This document shows positions 23,044 through 35,400 of a DNA stretch of 64,000 nt, piece by piece. The DNA is from Romanomermis culicivorax (taxonomy: Eukaryota; Nematoda; Enoplea; Mermithida; Mermithidae). Location: positions 558,001-622,000 of the forward strand of contig CAWUHX010000033.1 of the NCBI GenBank assembly GCA_963922205.1, read 5' to 3'. Each line of letters starts with the position of its first letter. The stretch's first letter is position 1. A program made the position numbers and the translations under genes. The notes beneath the pieces were generated by a model. It worked only from the letters and a program-made list of their open reading frames with translations. It ran no database searches and had not been told where the DNA came from.

Positions 23044-25320
23044 ATTTCAATCTCGCACAATGGGATTGCATAATAACACCGCAATAGGTCTTTTTAACAT
23101 GAGCAGAGAGAAACATTCACAAAACTGTCTGGGCTTTTAACGACTGTCCCATGATACACGGACAGTACATGGACACAAGGCGCTTACAAAATAACTAATA
23201 TCTACAACATCGTGCAAATTTTCCTTCCGAAATTTACTTTACTGAATAGAAATCAAGATATTTCTTGCGCACAACGAAAATAAGGGATTCGTCCGGTTTT
23301 GATTGTTTCACTTGTGACAGATTTTCGACAAAAAAGTATTGCCGTTAGAAAGTAACGAAAAAGTATAGACAAAAGCCTCAATAAATCGGTGAGCAGACAA
23401 TAAACTTGTACCGTAGGCCGAAATTTTCCCTCAATTTGTTCGCGCTTAACTACTACAGTCAACTCGAGAAAAAAGATGGCCGTATATGCAGGTTGTTTAT
23501 TATTTGTATGAACGTGTTTTACCATTTTCGCCCAGACTTATTTGAAAAAAATAGACTTCAAAGTAGAGTGAATACTTTAGAAATAAAAAGGTAATGAAAT
23601 GGAATGTGTTGCTTGAAATGGTCACCCTGTACTATAGTCAGCTTCGTCATAAAATTCCTACAGTTCGGTTTATTTTCCTTTTTATTCTTCATGCCATTTT
23701 ACTTGGTATATTTTTTGTTCTTCTTCATAATAGTTGCAGCGTTGCGTCGGGTTTCACGCTTGTTCATTTTGTTCCAGATGAGCCTCGGGAAAAAAGATGC
23801 TTTTGCAATTAATAATCAACTTGGCAATCAGTAATCAACTACACGGCCGCCTTTTTTCTCCGATTGAGTGTAGCAGTTAGGACTATAACTTGATAAGAAG
23901 AAATTTTGGCTTACGATTCATGATCATCCTCTGCCTAAATATATCTTTTGTATATTTTTGGATTCCGAAGCTCATCTGAAAATAAATCGACTGTAGTTAC
24001 TATGTTGGGCTTTATCCTTTTTCTCAGGACGGGTGTCTGATGTCTGGGCTTTCCAATGATACCACCTTTATTGAATTATAGCTTGCGTCGCCTTATATGT
24101 GATGTGATAAAACATTCATGTATTATGCAAATAAGGCCGAAAATCCTTTTTTGTCATCTTCTTTTGTAGTTCCTTAAAGCTCTATGTCGATTTTTCTCCT
24201 TCGAAGAATCAAGACGAATAAAAATTGAATAAACACTAAACTATATTCGTTTGTTCAATCATAATATAATGCTCAAACGAGATCACTTTTCATGGTTCTA
24301 TAATTCTGCGCGACAAAAAACAATTTTCGTTGATAAAAGAATGCTGATTTTATCCCGCTGCGTTCTTGACGATATTATATTGGACAAATTTGACGATAAA
24401 TAAAGTTATCGTAATGATATCATGATTTTGAGGCGTAATAAATCAGAAAATTAGCCGTTCATGATCATCTAATGGTGTAGTGAAGTCAACTTTCACCCTA
24501 AAATTTCGATATAATGTATATCCCACGTTTATGTCATTTCTCTACCTGTATCAATGACTGTCAATCTGGCGTACTTCAAGATCATTTTCGGACTTCAATT
24601 AGCGATAAACCTGCACTAAAATATGAATGAATACTTATTGGTCCTATTCGAGTTCCGAAACTCCATATTTTCCCTGACATTCCGTATCGTTTAAATTTAC
24701 GACTTTTTAGAAATTGATCCGGACGAGATTAAATTGTGAGAAAGCCCCATCGGTTCATGGTTTATGGACAATTAAGATCGTATTTCCAACTAATTACCAT
24801 GATTTGCGATTCTCATAAACTATATCCTATGCACTAATGATTTTTCAGCCATTTTCAGAATGATGGGGTGTGCGTGCAGGCAGGTAATTCGAGTTTTTTT
24901 CCATTGTACCGCCGTTTTGCAGACGATCACACGAGGTACGGATAAGAATGTCAACAGCTAACCTCCGTAAACCTCCTCTAGAAGTAGTTCTCAAACTCGC
25001 ATCACCCCACCTTTACTTGCATAGGTTTTTTGACTTGTGTTGGCCATTGGAACAACCCATATGTTTATAAGTTATGTGAATCAGGGCTGAACTATCATAT
25101 TTCCGAAGGGCTGTTTAGCCTTCACAATTTTTCTGCCAGTAATATGCTCTGAAAGATCGTCAATCATAGTGGAAAAGGAAACTAGAATTGATTGTTTTGC
25201 AAAATAATCCGTAGAAATCGAACAAGTTATATACTGCTCTAGTGGTGCGTCCAGCTGTTCATTACGCAGCATGCCCGACACTCACCACGGCCACTACAAC
25301 CACAATTTGCGAACCATCCA
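23044..25320. other. AT-rich stretch, no supportable gene
   Basis: Only short ORFs (23253-23525 minus, 23406-23834 plus) with low-complexity hydrophobic translations and no recognisable domain. Confidence 0.4.
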
Positions 25321-25870
25321 CGTGACTCGGTTAGCGCAGTTGGTAGGGCGTCTGCCTTGTATGCAGAAGGCCGAGAGGGTTCAAGCCCCACACCAAGCAT
25401 TATCTTTCTGATGCTCCGGCTACGTGGATTTGGGCATACGACAATGGTGACCATATCAGGGGCTTCCCTGTTGCTCCAAGAAACGGAATCCAAATTCACC
25501 ATTTTTTATGCCCTGGTCGAGATGGTCACGCCTACTCCGACATCGCCCAGTAGTGGGATAGCTCCAGCGCCATCCAGGAAGCCCTTCAACACGGGTGAGT
25601 GTACAAAGGGCCCCCTGTTGCTCTGAAGGGGGAGGGATGTTGTATGGTAATGTATAACATTCCACCCATAGGATTGATGTTTCTGCCAATCCACAGGTTC
25701 CGAACCCGGCCATTTAGGTTGAGCCCTGGTCGGGATGGTCACACCTACCCCGACATTGGCCAGTGGTGGGATAGCTCTGGCGCCACCAAGGGAGCCCTTC
25801 ATCAATGCCCGCATCATGTGCCGCCATCTGTTTTGTGGTATTATTTTTGCTGCGAACAACTAGGGCTGAA
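25321..25870 (+). repeat. tRNA-derived SINE with duplicated body
   Basis: 25324-25400 resembles a tRNA: A-box-like TTAGCGCAGTTGGTAGGGCG, anticodon arm TCTGC-CTTGTAT-GCAGA (anticodon TGT, Thr-like) and B-box GGTTCAAGCC. The acceptor stem has mismatches, so it is a derived copy. The downstream body contains two related ~100-bp segments (from about 25512 and 25724) sharing GCCCTGGTCG(A/G)GATGGTCAC and (A/C)GCCC(A)GT(A/G)GTGGGATAGCTC-type sequence. This layout suggests two SINE-related units in tandem. Confidence 0.6.
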
Positions 25871-26144
25871 TTCCTGAATGCACGCTAAGTAAAGCCCGAA
25901 ACAAAAAGCCTGCTTTTCGTGCCCAATCTAAAATTCAGCATTAGGCCGTATTCCCATGAAGGCTAAACTAAGATCGTGCTAAAGTCTGGACAAAACGTTG
26001 CTTTTTGTCCGAAGATCTTGATTCTCGTTGGTAGGCCTACTTAAAGGTAGAAAAGGTCCTTCGTATAGGGAGTTTTCTACCACTACCAGTAGGCCAGAGA
26101 AAATACTTATTCACAACACATATCAGAAATAATTTAGAAACCTA

Positions 26145-26390
26145 TAGTCTGTTTTTTATAAAATGCTTCCAAATAGAAAAGTGACACAAATCAGTACTGT
26201 CGTCAAAATCCTTTACACAGAGCTCTTACCGTAAAATGTTTCACTCGAAAAATTGCTAAAGATGAGGCAGGTATGCTGACAAATTTCCAGTCCTATATGA
26301 TCAATTGTTTATCCAGGAAATCGTGAAAATCTGAAATACTACTTGCTTTCCACTTTCATTATTCAGAGGCATTTCTAGAAAAACAGAGTA
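26145..26390 (+). mobile_element. MITE with TA target duplication (family M1)
   Basis: 246 bp flanked by TA. The left end reads TAGTCTGTTTTTTATAAAATGC and the right end is the inverted form (AAAAACAGAGTA). Related copies: 41584-41828 and 63542-63754, with fragments near 32330, 33700, 39105, 43920 and 61637. A TA duplication suggests mobilisation by a Tc1/mariner-like transposase. No ORF inside. Confidence 0.75.
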
Positions 26391-26726
26391 TACCTATGCA
26401 TGTAGGACAAGCAGGTATGATATAGACTTTTTCTGATTAAAGCGACAGAATAACGTACCCATGAAAAGAGTCAAAAGAGTGTCTCTAGAATTGTCCAGGA
26501 TGCCGGAAACATCGAGAAAAATGGCCTAGTGTGAGCGACTTAGGCCCGAATGACGAAAGGAAAAACAGGCTAGAGACAGGCTAGGGCTAAATGGTGGGCT
26601 AACTATCTCGTAATTTAGCCCTCAATTTAGCCTTCGATTTGTCTCGAGAACCGGCCCACCATTTAGCCCAAGATTTATCCCACCAATTGGCCCTAGATTT
26701 ACCCCGCGATTTGCCTCAGACTTTAG

Positions 26727-27404
26727 CAGTAGCGGACGCAGGACTTCATTTTGGGGAGGGCCGAGATTATTTTTTCTACAATTTTTATATTTTTGTTAAA
26801 TTATTTGCATCGACACAGACAATTTTATTAAAATTTAAAAACATGACGGACAACAGTTAAAAATATCAAATAATTAAATCACGAAATCGAGCCAACTAGA
26901 GAATTGTACTTATTTCTTAGTCCGGATTTTCACCATCTAAAACGCTGGAAAATGAATCTCTGCAACAAATATCCCTGAATAGAAGCTCTAAAATTACAGT
27001 CTAGAATGATGACTTCAATCTTCATCGTATATAAACGCGAAAGTTCATGCTGAAAACGTTTGAAAAATTGAGGGAATTGGTGAAAAATCTCAATTTTCGG
27101 CGAAATACTGAGTGTTATTGATTACAAAATAAGACGAGGTATTTGAATTGATAGAAACTGTTGAAGGTTAACTAGTAAGTCGAAGTAGATATGCTAACGG
27201 CCACGCCTGACGGAAAATAATAATTATTATACTCATGACAGGCACTTCGCGCCGGGAAATTTTGAGATTTTGACCTTCTCAAGTTCCCTATGATGAATCT
27301 TTTCAATTTTGAATTTCTTTTGAACCATGATCTTGATCATTTTTATTTTTGGAACATGAGTTCGGGGGGGGGCGGTCGTCCCCCCGCCCCTGCGTCCGCC
27401 ACTG
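26727..27404 (+). mobile_element. hAT-like non-autonomous element nested in the Harbinger-like element
   Basis: 678 bp with terminal inverted repeats CAGTAGCGGACGCAGG and CCTGCGTCCGCCACTG, typical of hAT ends (CAGnGGCGG). Flanked by an 8-bp duplication, GACTTTAG (26719-26726) and GACTTTAA (27405-27412), one mismatch. No transposase ORF. It interrupts the ATTTAGCCC array, so it is younger than the host element. Confidence 0.8.
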
Positions 27405-27597
27405 GACTTTAACCTCCCATTTGCCCTACGATTTAGCCCAACAATGGCCCACTGTTTAAGCCGAGAATCGCCCCATCTCCGTATGATAAAGAGTGGGACA
27501 GGGCAGAGTCAGCTAGCCCAGCAAAATATGTGTTCACATGCTGAGTTAAAGTGTTTTCCACTGTGTCTGAAGAATGTACATGGTGCGAATAGTGTTA

Positions 27598-27835
27598 AGG
27601 CTCATTTATACTTCCCTTTTTCGACGAAACGAAACGGAACGGATCACCAACAGCTTGAAACTTCCAGCCTGAAAATCTACTTCAGATTGGAAGAGATAAC
27701 TGCAGTTTTCTAGAAAATGACCAACGGTAACTCCCAAACGAATCGAACGGAACGAAAATTTCCCTTTCGTTCGGTAACGTTGTGTCGATTGCATTGCGTT
27801 CCGTTCCGCCGGAAGAGGCAAGTATAAATGACCCT
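27598..27835 (+). mobile_element. Small Harbinger-type MITE nested in the same element
   Basis: 238 bp with inverted ends AGGCTCATTTATACTT and AAGTATAAATGACCCT, flanked by TTA (27595-27597 and 27836-27838). The second copy of the host element has the same insertion at the same site (near 32190). This MITE therefore inserted before the host element spread. Confidence 0.7.
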
Positions 27836-28261
27836 TTAGTGTGGTGGGTAGCGTATTTATTTATGATGCGCTCTTTTTCTTGTAGAATACATTGCCCAAT
27901 ATTACTAAGGGAATAAACATTCATTGACTGCAAGGCATTTCTACAGTAAGATGCCGATAATTACCGTCGTATGTACTATATGATTTTTTGATATGCTAAA
28001 TCGACTCCAATAAAACGCCACTGTAGATAACTGCAGCTCAGAGACTGTTGGGCGTATTGTGTAACAATGAAACAGGAAAATTTAGTACATTAACATAGTA
28101 CGATCAGAACTCAAGTACTTTAGCTTGCAGAGTTAATGCATTGTTCCTGTTGGTAAGGTGTGCCAGTCGATAAACCATATTAATCACTGTTTTCCTAATT
28201 CATATCATAATTTGAACTCGATGCATTTGAAACGTATCTTTTCTATTTCTAGTTAAAGGTT

Positions 28262-28376
28262 TATCAAATTGATCTTCTTCCCGATCTTCATCCCTCACCT
28301 TCCTCTTCCCGATCTTCGTTCCCCGCCTTCCTCTTCCCGATCTTCATCCCCCACGATGCATTTGAAACGTATCTAT
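28262..28376 (+). repeat. Short CTTCCTCTTCCCGATCTTC tandem repeat
   Basis: About three degenerate ~31-bp units (CTTCCTCTTCCCGATCTTC core), bracketed by direct copies of GATGCATTTGAAACGTATCT near 28220 and 28355. Confidence 0.6.
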
Positions 28377-28738
28377 GTATTCCAGTAAATCTATCAATTT
28401 GTTCTTGAAACAATATTTTCTTTGTGTCTTAGCCCACCACCATGCAGGGCTGTTTCGTGGGCTAAATTTTCACCGAAAAATGCTACCATTTAACGCAGCC
28501 CATATTTTGTCATACGGTGGCAGGCAATCATTTGTTTAGCCTGCCATTCAGCCCCAATTTCACCCCGCGTTTTTGTCTGTGATTTTACCCTGACTTAAGC
28601 CCATCCCTGGGTCCGAGATTTGCCCCCCGATTCGCCCTATGGTTTGCCCCACACACTAGCCCACAATTTGCCCTGTCATTTTTTATCTACTTTAGCTCGC
28701 CATTTGCGCCTAGCCCACCTTTCGTCATTCGGCTCTTA

Positions 28739-31700
28739 GAGAAGCTCATAGCTTGAAAGTCTTGTATATAGCCCGTTTAATTTAAAACTACAGACTCAGC
28801 GAAAAGAAAAAGAAGGTTCAATTTTTGATACACAACTTTCCTTTGGTGGAAAACATAATACTGTAGAAAAACGCCAAATTTCATCACGAGAATGGGAAAA
28901 GCCTAAATCATGGAAAAGCATCACTGTCGATTTGGACAGAACTGTGTCGATACCTGAGTGCTACTCGAGAAATTTCGACCATCTAACCAGGCTATTGGAA
29001 GAAAGTTTCAACTGTTCTGTTTGCCGCTCACAGGCGCAAGTTTTTCCGTATTGAACTTACTTTCATAGGATCGCTGCATCAATCATTTCAAAATGGAATA
29101 TAGTAACACAGAAAGTCGAGCTTGTCTCCGGAATTTTTCTAATCAAGTTAGTTTTTATCTGTCGTTTTCTGTATTAAAAGTCCATATGCATAACCACAGT
29201 AGATGTGAGCTGTGCTCACTCATGGTAAACCTACATTACAACAAGGCAACAGCAAATATTCTTTTTGATTGGCTATTTGTGTATTACTTGCCTTTGTGAA
29301 ATTATTCTTGTCATGGAGTACAAGCTATTAATAATTTTAAAAACTATAGCAGCAATAAATAAATATCAAGTTGCTGATTATAAAAGTCCCAGCAGTTTTT
29401 TTATTTGAAATGAGTACCTGTAGCGTGATTTTACTGCAGATATGGTTTGAGATCGCTCAAGCATTGATGCGTGAAAATCGTTTTAAATCAGTGGTTCAGC
29501 CTGAGGCCTGATCGATCAGTCTATTGATACTTAGGTGCAAGCCTAGTATGCTTTAGTGGTTGGATTTTACCGTTGAATTTTCTCTGGTGAACCAAGTCTT
29601 CAAATCCGCTCCGATTGCTCTAATGTAATGGTCACTCTATCCATCCTTCTCAACGTATTCTGAAATGACTCATATGAATGCGATGGGAAATTCATCATGT
29701 TTTCATGTAAAAATGAAACATATTTGTCTGTCCCCCTAGGTAAATGTTTTCTTTCCTCTAGGTAGAAAATCCTGCCTGTGGTTAGTTTCCAAACGCTTTT
29801 CTGTATATGTCCTCTGGTAGGAGCAGGTTTTTTTGGTTTTGCAACGACTTAAATCCGGATCATCCTGACCAAAAAAATTTTGATTTTGATCAAAAATATA
29901 CCATATCAAGACAATCCGTGATCCGGAAAAAATCGGGATTTAAGTCGTTTTGGCCACGGATCCTGACCGAGATCCGTGGGATCCTCGGGGATCCAGTTTC
30001 AAGTCGTAGCAAAACCAACTTCAGAAACCTTACTTTAGTTATGCCAATCCGAATCCGGATCTGTGTTTAAATCGTCGGATCCGGATCCGCGATCCGCGGG
30101 TGGATCCGTGTTTTAGTAGTACCCTGAACAGTGGAATAATATGATCGTGTTATCGATCGTGTTACCAATTTTTTTAAAACCTGCTCTGTTTGAAATTCGT
30201 ATTTTGCGATAAACCATTTCATATTTCTTTGTGAAACCTTCCCTACAGCAAATAATCATTCATTTAGCGCAAAAGAGGGAGGGTATTTCAAAATAGATGT
30301 TTTTTTCCACAGGAATGGCACGACTTTAGCCCGGGCTAAAAATTTATCACTAGAACGCCTTTTGGAATACCGCTCGGAGCACATACGAGTAACACTGTCA
30401 GCATTTTCATAAACCGACTTTTGAGTTCTTCCTCCTTTACAGTGAGGAGAAAAATGGTCAGCAACAAGCATAACGAAAGAATGATTGTAGTCTGTTTTTA
30501 AGACACGATTTCTGAGAGGTTCTACTTTCCGAGATAAGTTCAAAATTAATCATATCTAAAAATTAGATATTTTGGATAGTTCCGTGCCCTGAGTTCTATG
30601 GTATCAGTGGTTTTGCTTGAAAATGAAAATTCACGCCGCTACAGTATGCAAAAGTTTGAAAAGTGATCTATTTTTGGCCTTTTTCAGTGGTCTTGCTAGC
30701 CAAGCGATATTTCAGGACAGGATTGATCTTATTCGATGAATAAATACTCATTTTACAGAGAAGAGAATAAGCTCACTTCTGATGTAATATTTACAGTAAA
30801 TAATTGCATATTACGCTTTTTCATAAAGTTTAAAGTATCGAAAAGAGCCGTCAAAATCGAAAAAATTTTGTTTATGGGCACTCCGGAGCACCTTCCTATC
30901 GGATGCCGTAGAATTTTATTTTCACATTTTATAGCTCATGCATTTTTACCGTATTGGTTAAATTTTCATCAAAATTTTTGAACCGTTTTGGGAGCTGCAC
31001 GGCTCTGAACAAACTTGAGGGATAAAATCAATAAAATTTTTTTGCATTTTTGTGTTTTCATGGAGTTGGTTCATTATCTCAATACTGGAACCAGAAAATA
31101 TTTTGAAAAGGTCACAAATTTTTTGACACGTTGTAGCAAAAAGTGATTTATGATTTTAACTTCACTTCCATGTAGTTGATAAATTTTTTTCAATCTCGTT
31201 GAGTCACCGATACAAGCCCCAGCTCAATCCGTTTTCATCAAACTGATTCAAGTCACTAATCTAAAAGGATGATACAAGCCCCTCGCCCCATGAAATCTCA
31301 CAAAATCTATCTCAATCACCTGAAAAAGAAAATTAGCTCGCTGTGTGTATTGTTGCAGTAAACTCCAGATCAGAATTAAGCAGAATACATTTTTTATCTC
31401 TGTCTGATCTGAACATATCAGAGTGAAAAGACAAAAAAATGTGCACCAACGTGCCACTTACAATCAATTGAAAGTCGTTAAAGTTGAGAACTGATCTCCT
31501 ACAGTTCATATTGCAGTAAGTTTTAGATCAGAATTGAGACGAATACATCCCTCAAGTTTGTCTGATGAAAAAAGATCAATGACAAAAAATGAAAAGAACA
31601 TATCCGGCAAAGCGTCAGTATACTGCATTCTTTTTGAAATGATCGATGCGGTGTTGGAGCCAAAATTTTATTCAAAATTATGGAAGACTAGTTGAGCCTA

Positions 31701-31789
31701 TTGAATAATTTTGTCCTCTATGATAGTGACTCCTTGATGATCACTCTTTCTATTCTATCCATTTCAAAATTTTCGAAATTGATTCCCCA
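28739..31789. other. AT-rich stretch, no supportable gene
   Basis: Holds only short ORFs. It includes a 182-bp imperfect inverted repeat at 29835-30016 (arms GGTTTTGCAACGACTT... and ...AAGTCGTAGCAAAACC) with several GGATCC-containing words inside. Confidence 0.4.
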
Positions 31790-32330
31790 GACCCGAATGA
31801 GAAAAGGAAGGACGGGCTAGAGACGGGCTAGGGATAAATGGTGGGCTAACTATCTCGTTATTTAGCCGGCAATTCAGCCTTCGATTTGTCTCGAGGGTTG
31901 GCCCACCATTGAGCACTAGACCTAGCCGACCAATTTCCCCTAGATTTGCCCTGTGATTTGCTCCAGGGCATTAGCCCGCCATTTATCCCAGGTTGCTCGG
32001 CATTTGCCCTCGATTTATCTCGCCATTTAGCTCAGCAGTGGCCCACTATTTAGCCCGAGAATCGACCCATCACCGTATGACGGAAAATGGGACAAGGCAG
32101 TCAGCTAGCCCTACAAAATATGTGTTCACATGCTGGGTTAAAGTGTTTTTCACAGTGTCGGCAGAATGTAGATGGTGTGAACAGTGTAAAGGATCATTTA
32201 TACATGCCTTTTCTGACGCAGCGGAACGGAACGGAATGCAATCGACACAACGTAACCGAATTAAAGGGAAATTTTCGTTCCGTTCGGTTCAGTTGGAGGT
32301 TACCGTCGGTCATTTTCCACAAAATTTCAG
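31790..32330 (+). mobile_element. Second, partial Harbinger-like copy
   Basis: Starts with the degenerate end CAGACCCGAATGAGAAAAGG, continues through the same ATTTAGCCC-type array (e.g. GGCCCACCATT, TTAGCCC words), then the unique part matching 27470-27620, including the nested MITE left end. It breaks off near 32330 beside a MITE M1 fragment. Confidence 0.65.
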
Positions 32331-32449
32331 TAAGCATTTAAATAATAAGCATTTAAAAATGCTTATAAAATCAATAGTGCCACAAAATTTACTGGCTTGG
32401 AAATCTTCTACACAAAGCTTTTACTGTTAAGTTTTTCACAAAAAAATTT

Positions 32450-35400
32450 CTGATGGTTAGTTGAGTGGTGTAAATAAACTTAAAAATACGATTTTCTTCT
32501 TTGCTGAGTTACAACTCACAATATGAAGCTTCTTTTGGAATGGACATCGCTGAAATATGTAATATGCTGGCTTGTTTCAGGAGGAAAATCACGATGATCA
32601 AGCGAATATTTGTAGTGCTGCAGATTCAGTCAACAAAAACACCATTCAAACACGTTTCTCGGACTTTACACTCTCATGTTGGAGTGAAAAACAGGTTGTG
32701 TTCAGCATGAAAAACTGAACAACGTTTTTTTCGGGAACAAAGGAACATCACAACAATGTTTCAATTGTGAAGAGAATCACATCACGATTATATATATTTA
32801 TGAAAGAAAATTATTGAAAACTGATCAATAAATTCAATTTTTGAAATTACGCAAAACTTATTTTTTGTAGGATATAACAGTCATCTAAAACTGCTGTATG
32901 ATTTCTCTTTGACATCAGACTAGACTGCGCTGAACGACTTCCATATCGGCTTGTACTGATCTTCTTCGACATAGTATATGTCATCGCAAATTGAAACTCT
33001 ATTACTTGCTGCAAAGTTGAATCATAATATTTCGATCAATGAAGCCATATGTATCACACATCGGCGAGAAAACGAATGGAAAGTTATAAAGTTAATCAAG
33101 TTCCGATATATCAGCAATTATTGTTCGTTTTGGATGTTCTTTCTTGAATTTGTTCGTACATAGTTTGATCAAATTATTCATGTAATACCTTGATGCCAGT
33201 TATGCCTAAAGGCTTTATTCTAAATTTCAAGGAAATTGAAAAAAATTTCATCGAAATCTACCCAGCAGCGTAATTTATTTTGGCACCTGTATATTTTTGA
33301 AAGGAATCACTGTAGTCTATTTATTCCAAATGAGCGTCGGAACAGTAAAGGATGTTAAGGCAAATAATGAACAACCTTCCTTGATACTCACCTGTCTTTG
33401 TCTCTGAGATTGACTGTGACTGTTAGACTTACAACTTGAAAAAAATGTTGACTTACGACGCATGCTCATCATCCTATGAATTTCTTTGCATTCGAGGCTC
33501 AATCAATCGAAATGTTCTTGCTTGAGACAGCTTTGTTGCTGACGATATCCGCGTGATCAGATTCGACAAACTATACGACACATAAGATTGACAATCTGTA
33601 AGCATACACTAACTTTAACAATTTTGTTTGGTGAAAAATTTAATGTTAAAGAATTTATGTACACGATTTTGACAGTAACACTCTGATATCTCCCATTTTT
33701 CAATTTACAAGCATTTTATAAAAAACATTCTATAGATTAGATCATAAAAGTTTGCACTCGTAGTTGGCCCATTCTGGATTCTAATTTTCATTACCTGATG
33801 GATTTTACGGATTTTATGCCACGTTTTATGGATTTTATGCCACGTATGAAAAGTAATAGGCGAAAGGTCCGTTTCTCTTTCGAAATGTCATTTTCAAAAA
33901 AATACTTATTTGCTCATTTATTTTATTCTGTTTACTCATTTAAAATCCAAGTATTATATCACGGGTCTACATTTCAGTAAGTGTTTTTAAATAGACGAGC
34001 ACTGTTCTCATCACGTACGTGCGAAATTTCTCATGATATCACCGGGTTTTATGGTGTGCTCGGTTACCATTAAGCTTGTTTTGGAGATAGAAGACAGAAA
34101 GAGAACAAACGAATAAACGACGGTTAACGAACTGTAACATAACCCTGGTGACGATGGTGGAAATAACTTGTTTCCATAGATAGACCAATAAGTAGTGAAA
34201 GAATGTTCAATTAGTACTTCTACTTTCAGGATCAATAAACGTTCACGAATATGTCCTTTTATGCATGATTTTTATTTGTCTCATTTTCTTTTCTTCGCTT
34301 GCGGTTCATTTTTCGCATTTAAAGATCCACAGAAGTGATGATTTTAGACACTTATCTATGATATGCATCGTAGTATCGACTTTCCTTTCTCATTAGCTGC
34401 TATTACCTTTAGAGACGAGTATCATCACGAGTCTTATATTACGTCACTCTCATCGAGAGTTCTCCAATTTTTATAATTTTCTTTTATGGAACAAGGTCGA
34501 AAAATCATGTATGCTACGATATGCAGGGTTCAATAGTCTGGTCTGGTGACAGGCCTTAGGTCTTTATCAAGGCCGAAAAGATGACATTTTAGAATTTTGA
34601 ATAATTCTCAGCTGAGACTAAAGGGAGTGAAACAGTATCGAAAGTGGTTAATCGAAGAATGTTCAATCACGGATTAAGAATTGAATAATGATACTATTCT
34701 AAGGTTTGAAACTTGATTAGTCGGAAGAAAGTAGCGCTGTAATCGCTCGGATTATATACTTTTCATGACAATATATCGTTGCGTTGGAGACAACACATTT
34801 TCTAGAAGCAAGAGAATGTCTACATTTCATGGTCGAGCCTAAATTTTTCTTAATTTTTCTAAAAGTATACTTTGTCAATTTCGTGCTGGGATTTTTCAGT
34901 TTACTGTAGTGAGCCACAGCAGATTGGAGTATATCTGCATTAGGTACACGAGATACAAAATCAGTCAATCTACAGATTCTGTTGCGAACTGTAATGTTCT
35001 TTGCAGAACTTTGTTGTGATGTGTAATATTAACTGACGAAGGAGGGTCTACAAGTGTAAATTTTGAAATCCTTCCTATTATAGTTCGTTCAATAGCCCAC
35101 AACAACCTGAACAACATTACACTGACTATTTTGCCTACAAGGCCTTTTTTATACTGAAATTTTCATAAATGTGCTAAATAATCGGAAATTTACATTTACC
35201 TAATCTCAGAAACTAGAACAGATAATGGAACAAACGTGGAAAATCTGGTTCGATGAAGCTCGCTGACGTAAGAAAAGTTTCCTACAAGGAGGCAATCTAA
35301 TCTAGCACGCTTTCGTTTTGCAAACTCTTGAACTTCATCAATGTTCGGAACTATGTATTTCATAGGGTATTAGAGGTGACCGCTTCTTCTAATATTGATA

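Larger units (their letters stand above)
26543..28735 (+). mobile_element. PIF/Harbinger-like non-autonomous element with internal tandem arrays
   Basis: Ends are inverted: GGCCCGAATGACGAAAGG on the left, CCTTTCGTCATTCGGCTC on the right. Both are flanked by TTA (26540-26542 and 28736-28738), the target duplication typical of PIF/Harbinger elements. Both ends carry degenerate 15-17-bp arrays built around ATTTAGCCC. It has no transposase ORF and is interrupted by a hAT-like element (26727-27404) and a small MITE (27598-27835). A related partial copy lies at 31790-32330. Confidence 0.72.

Noticed and set aside
25324..25400. Functional tRNA-Thr gene
   Set aside because: Acceptor and T stems contain mismatches and the sequence continues into a repeat body.
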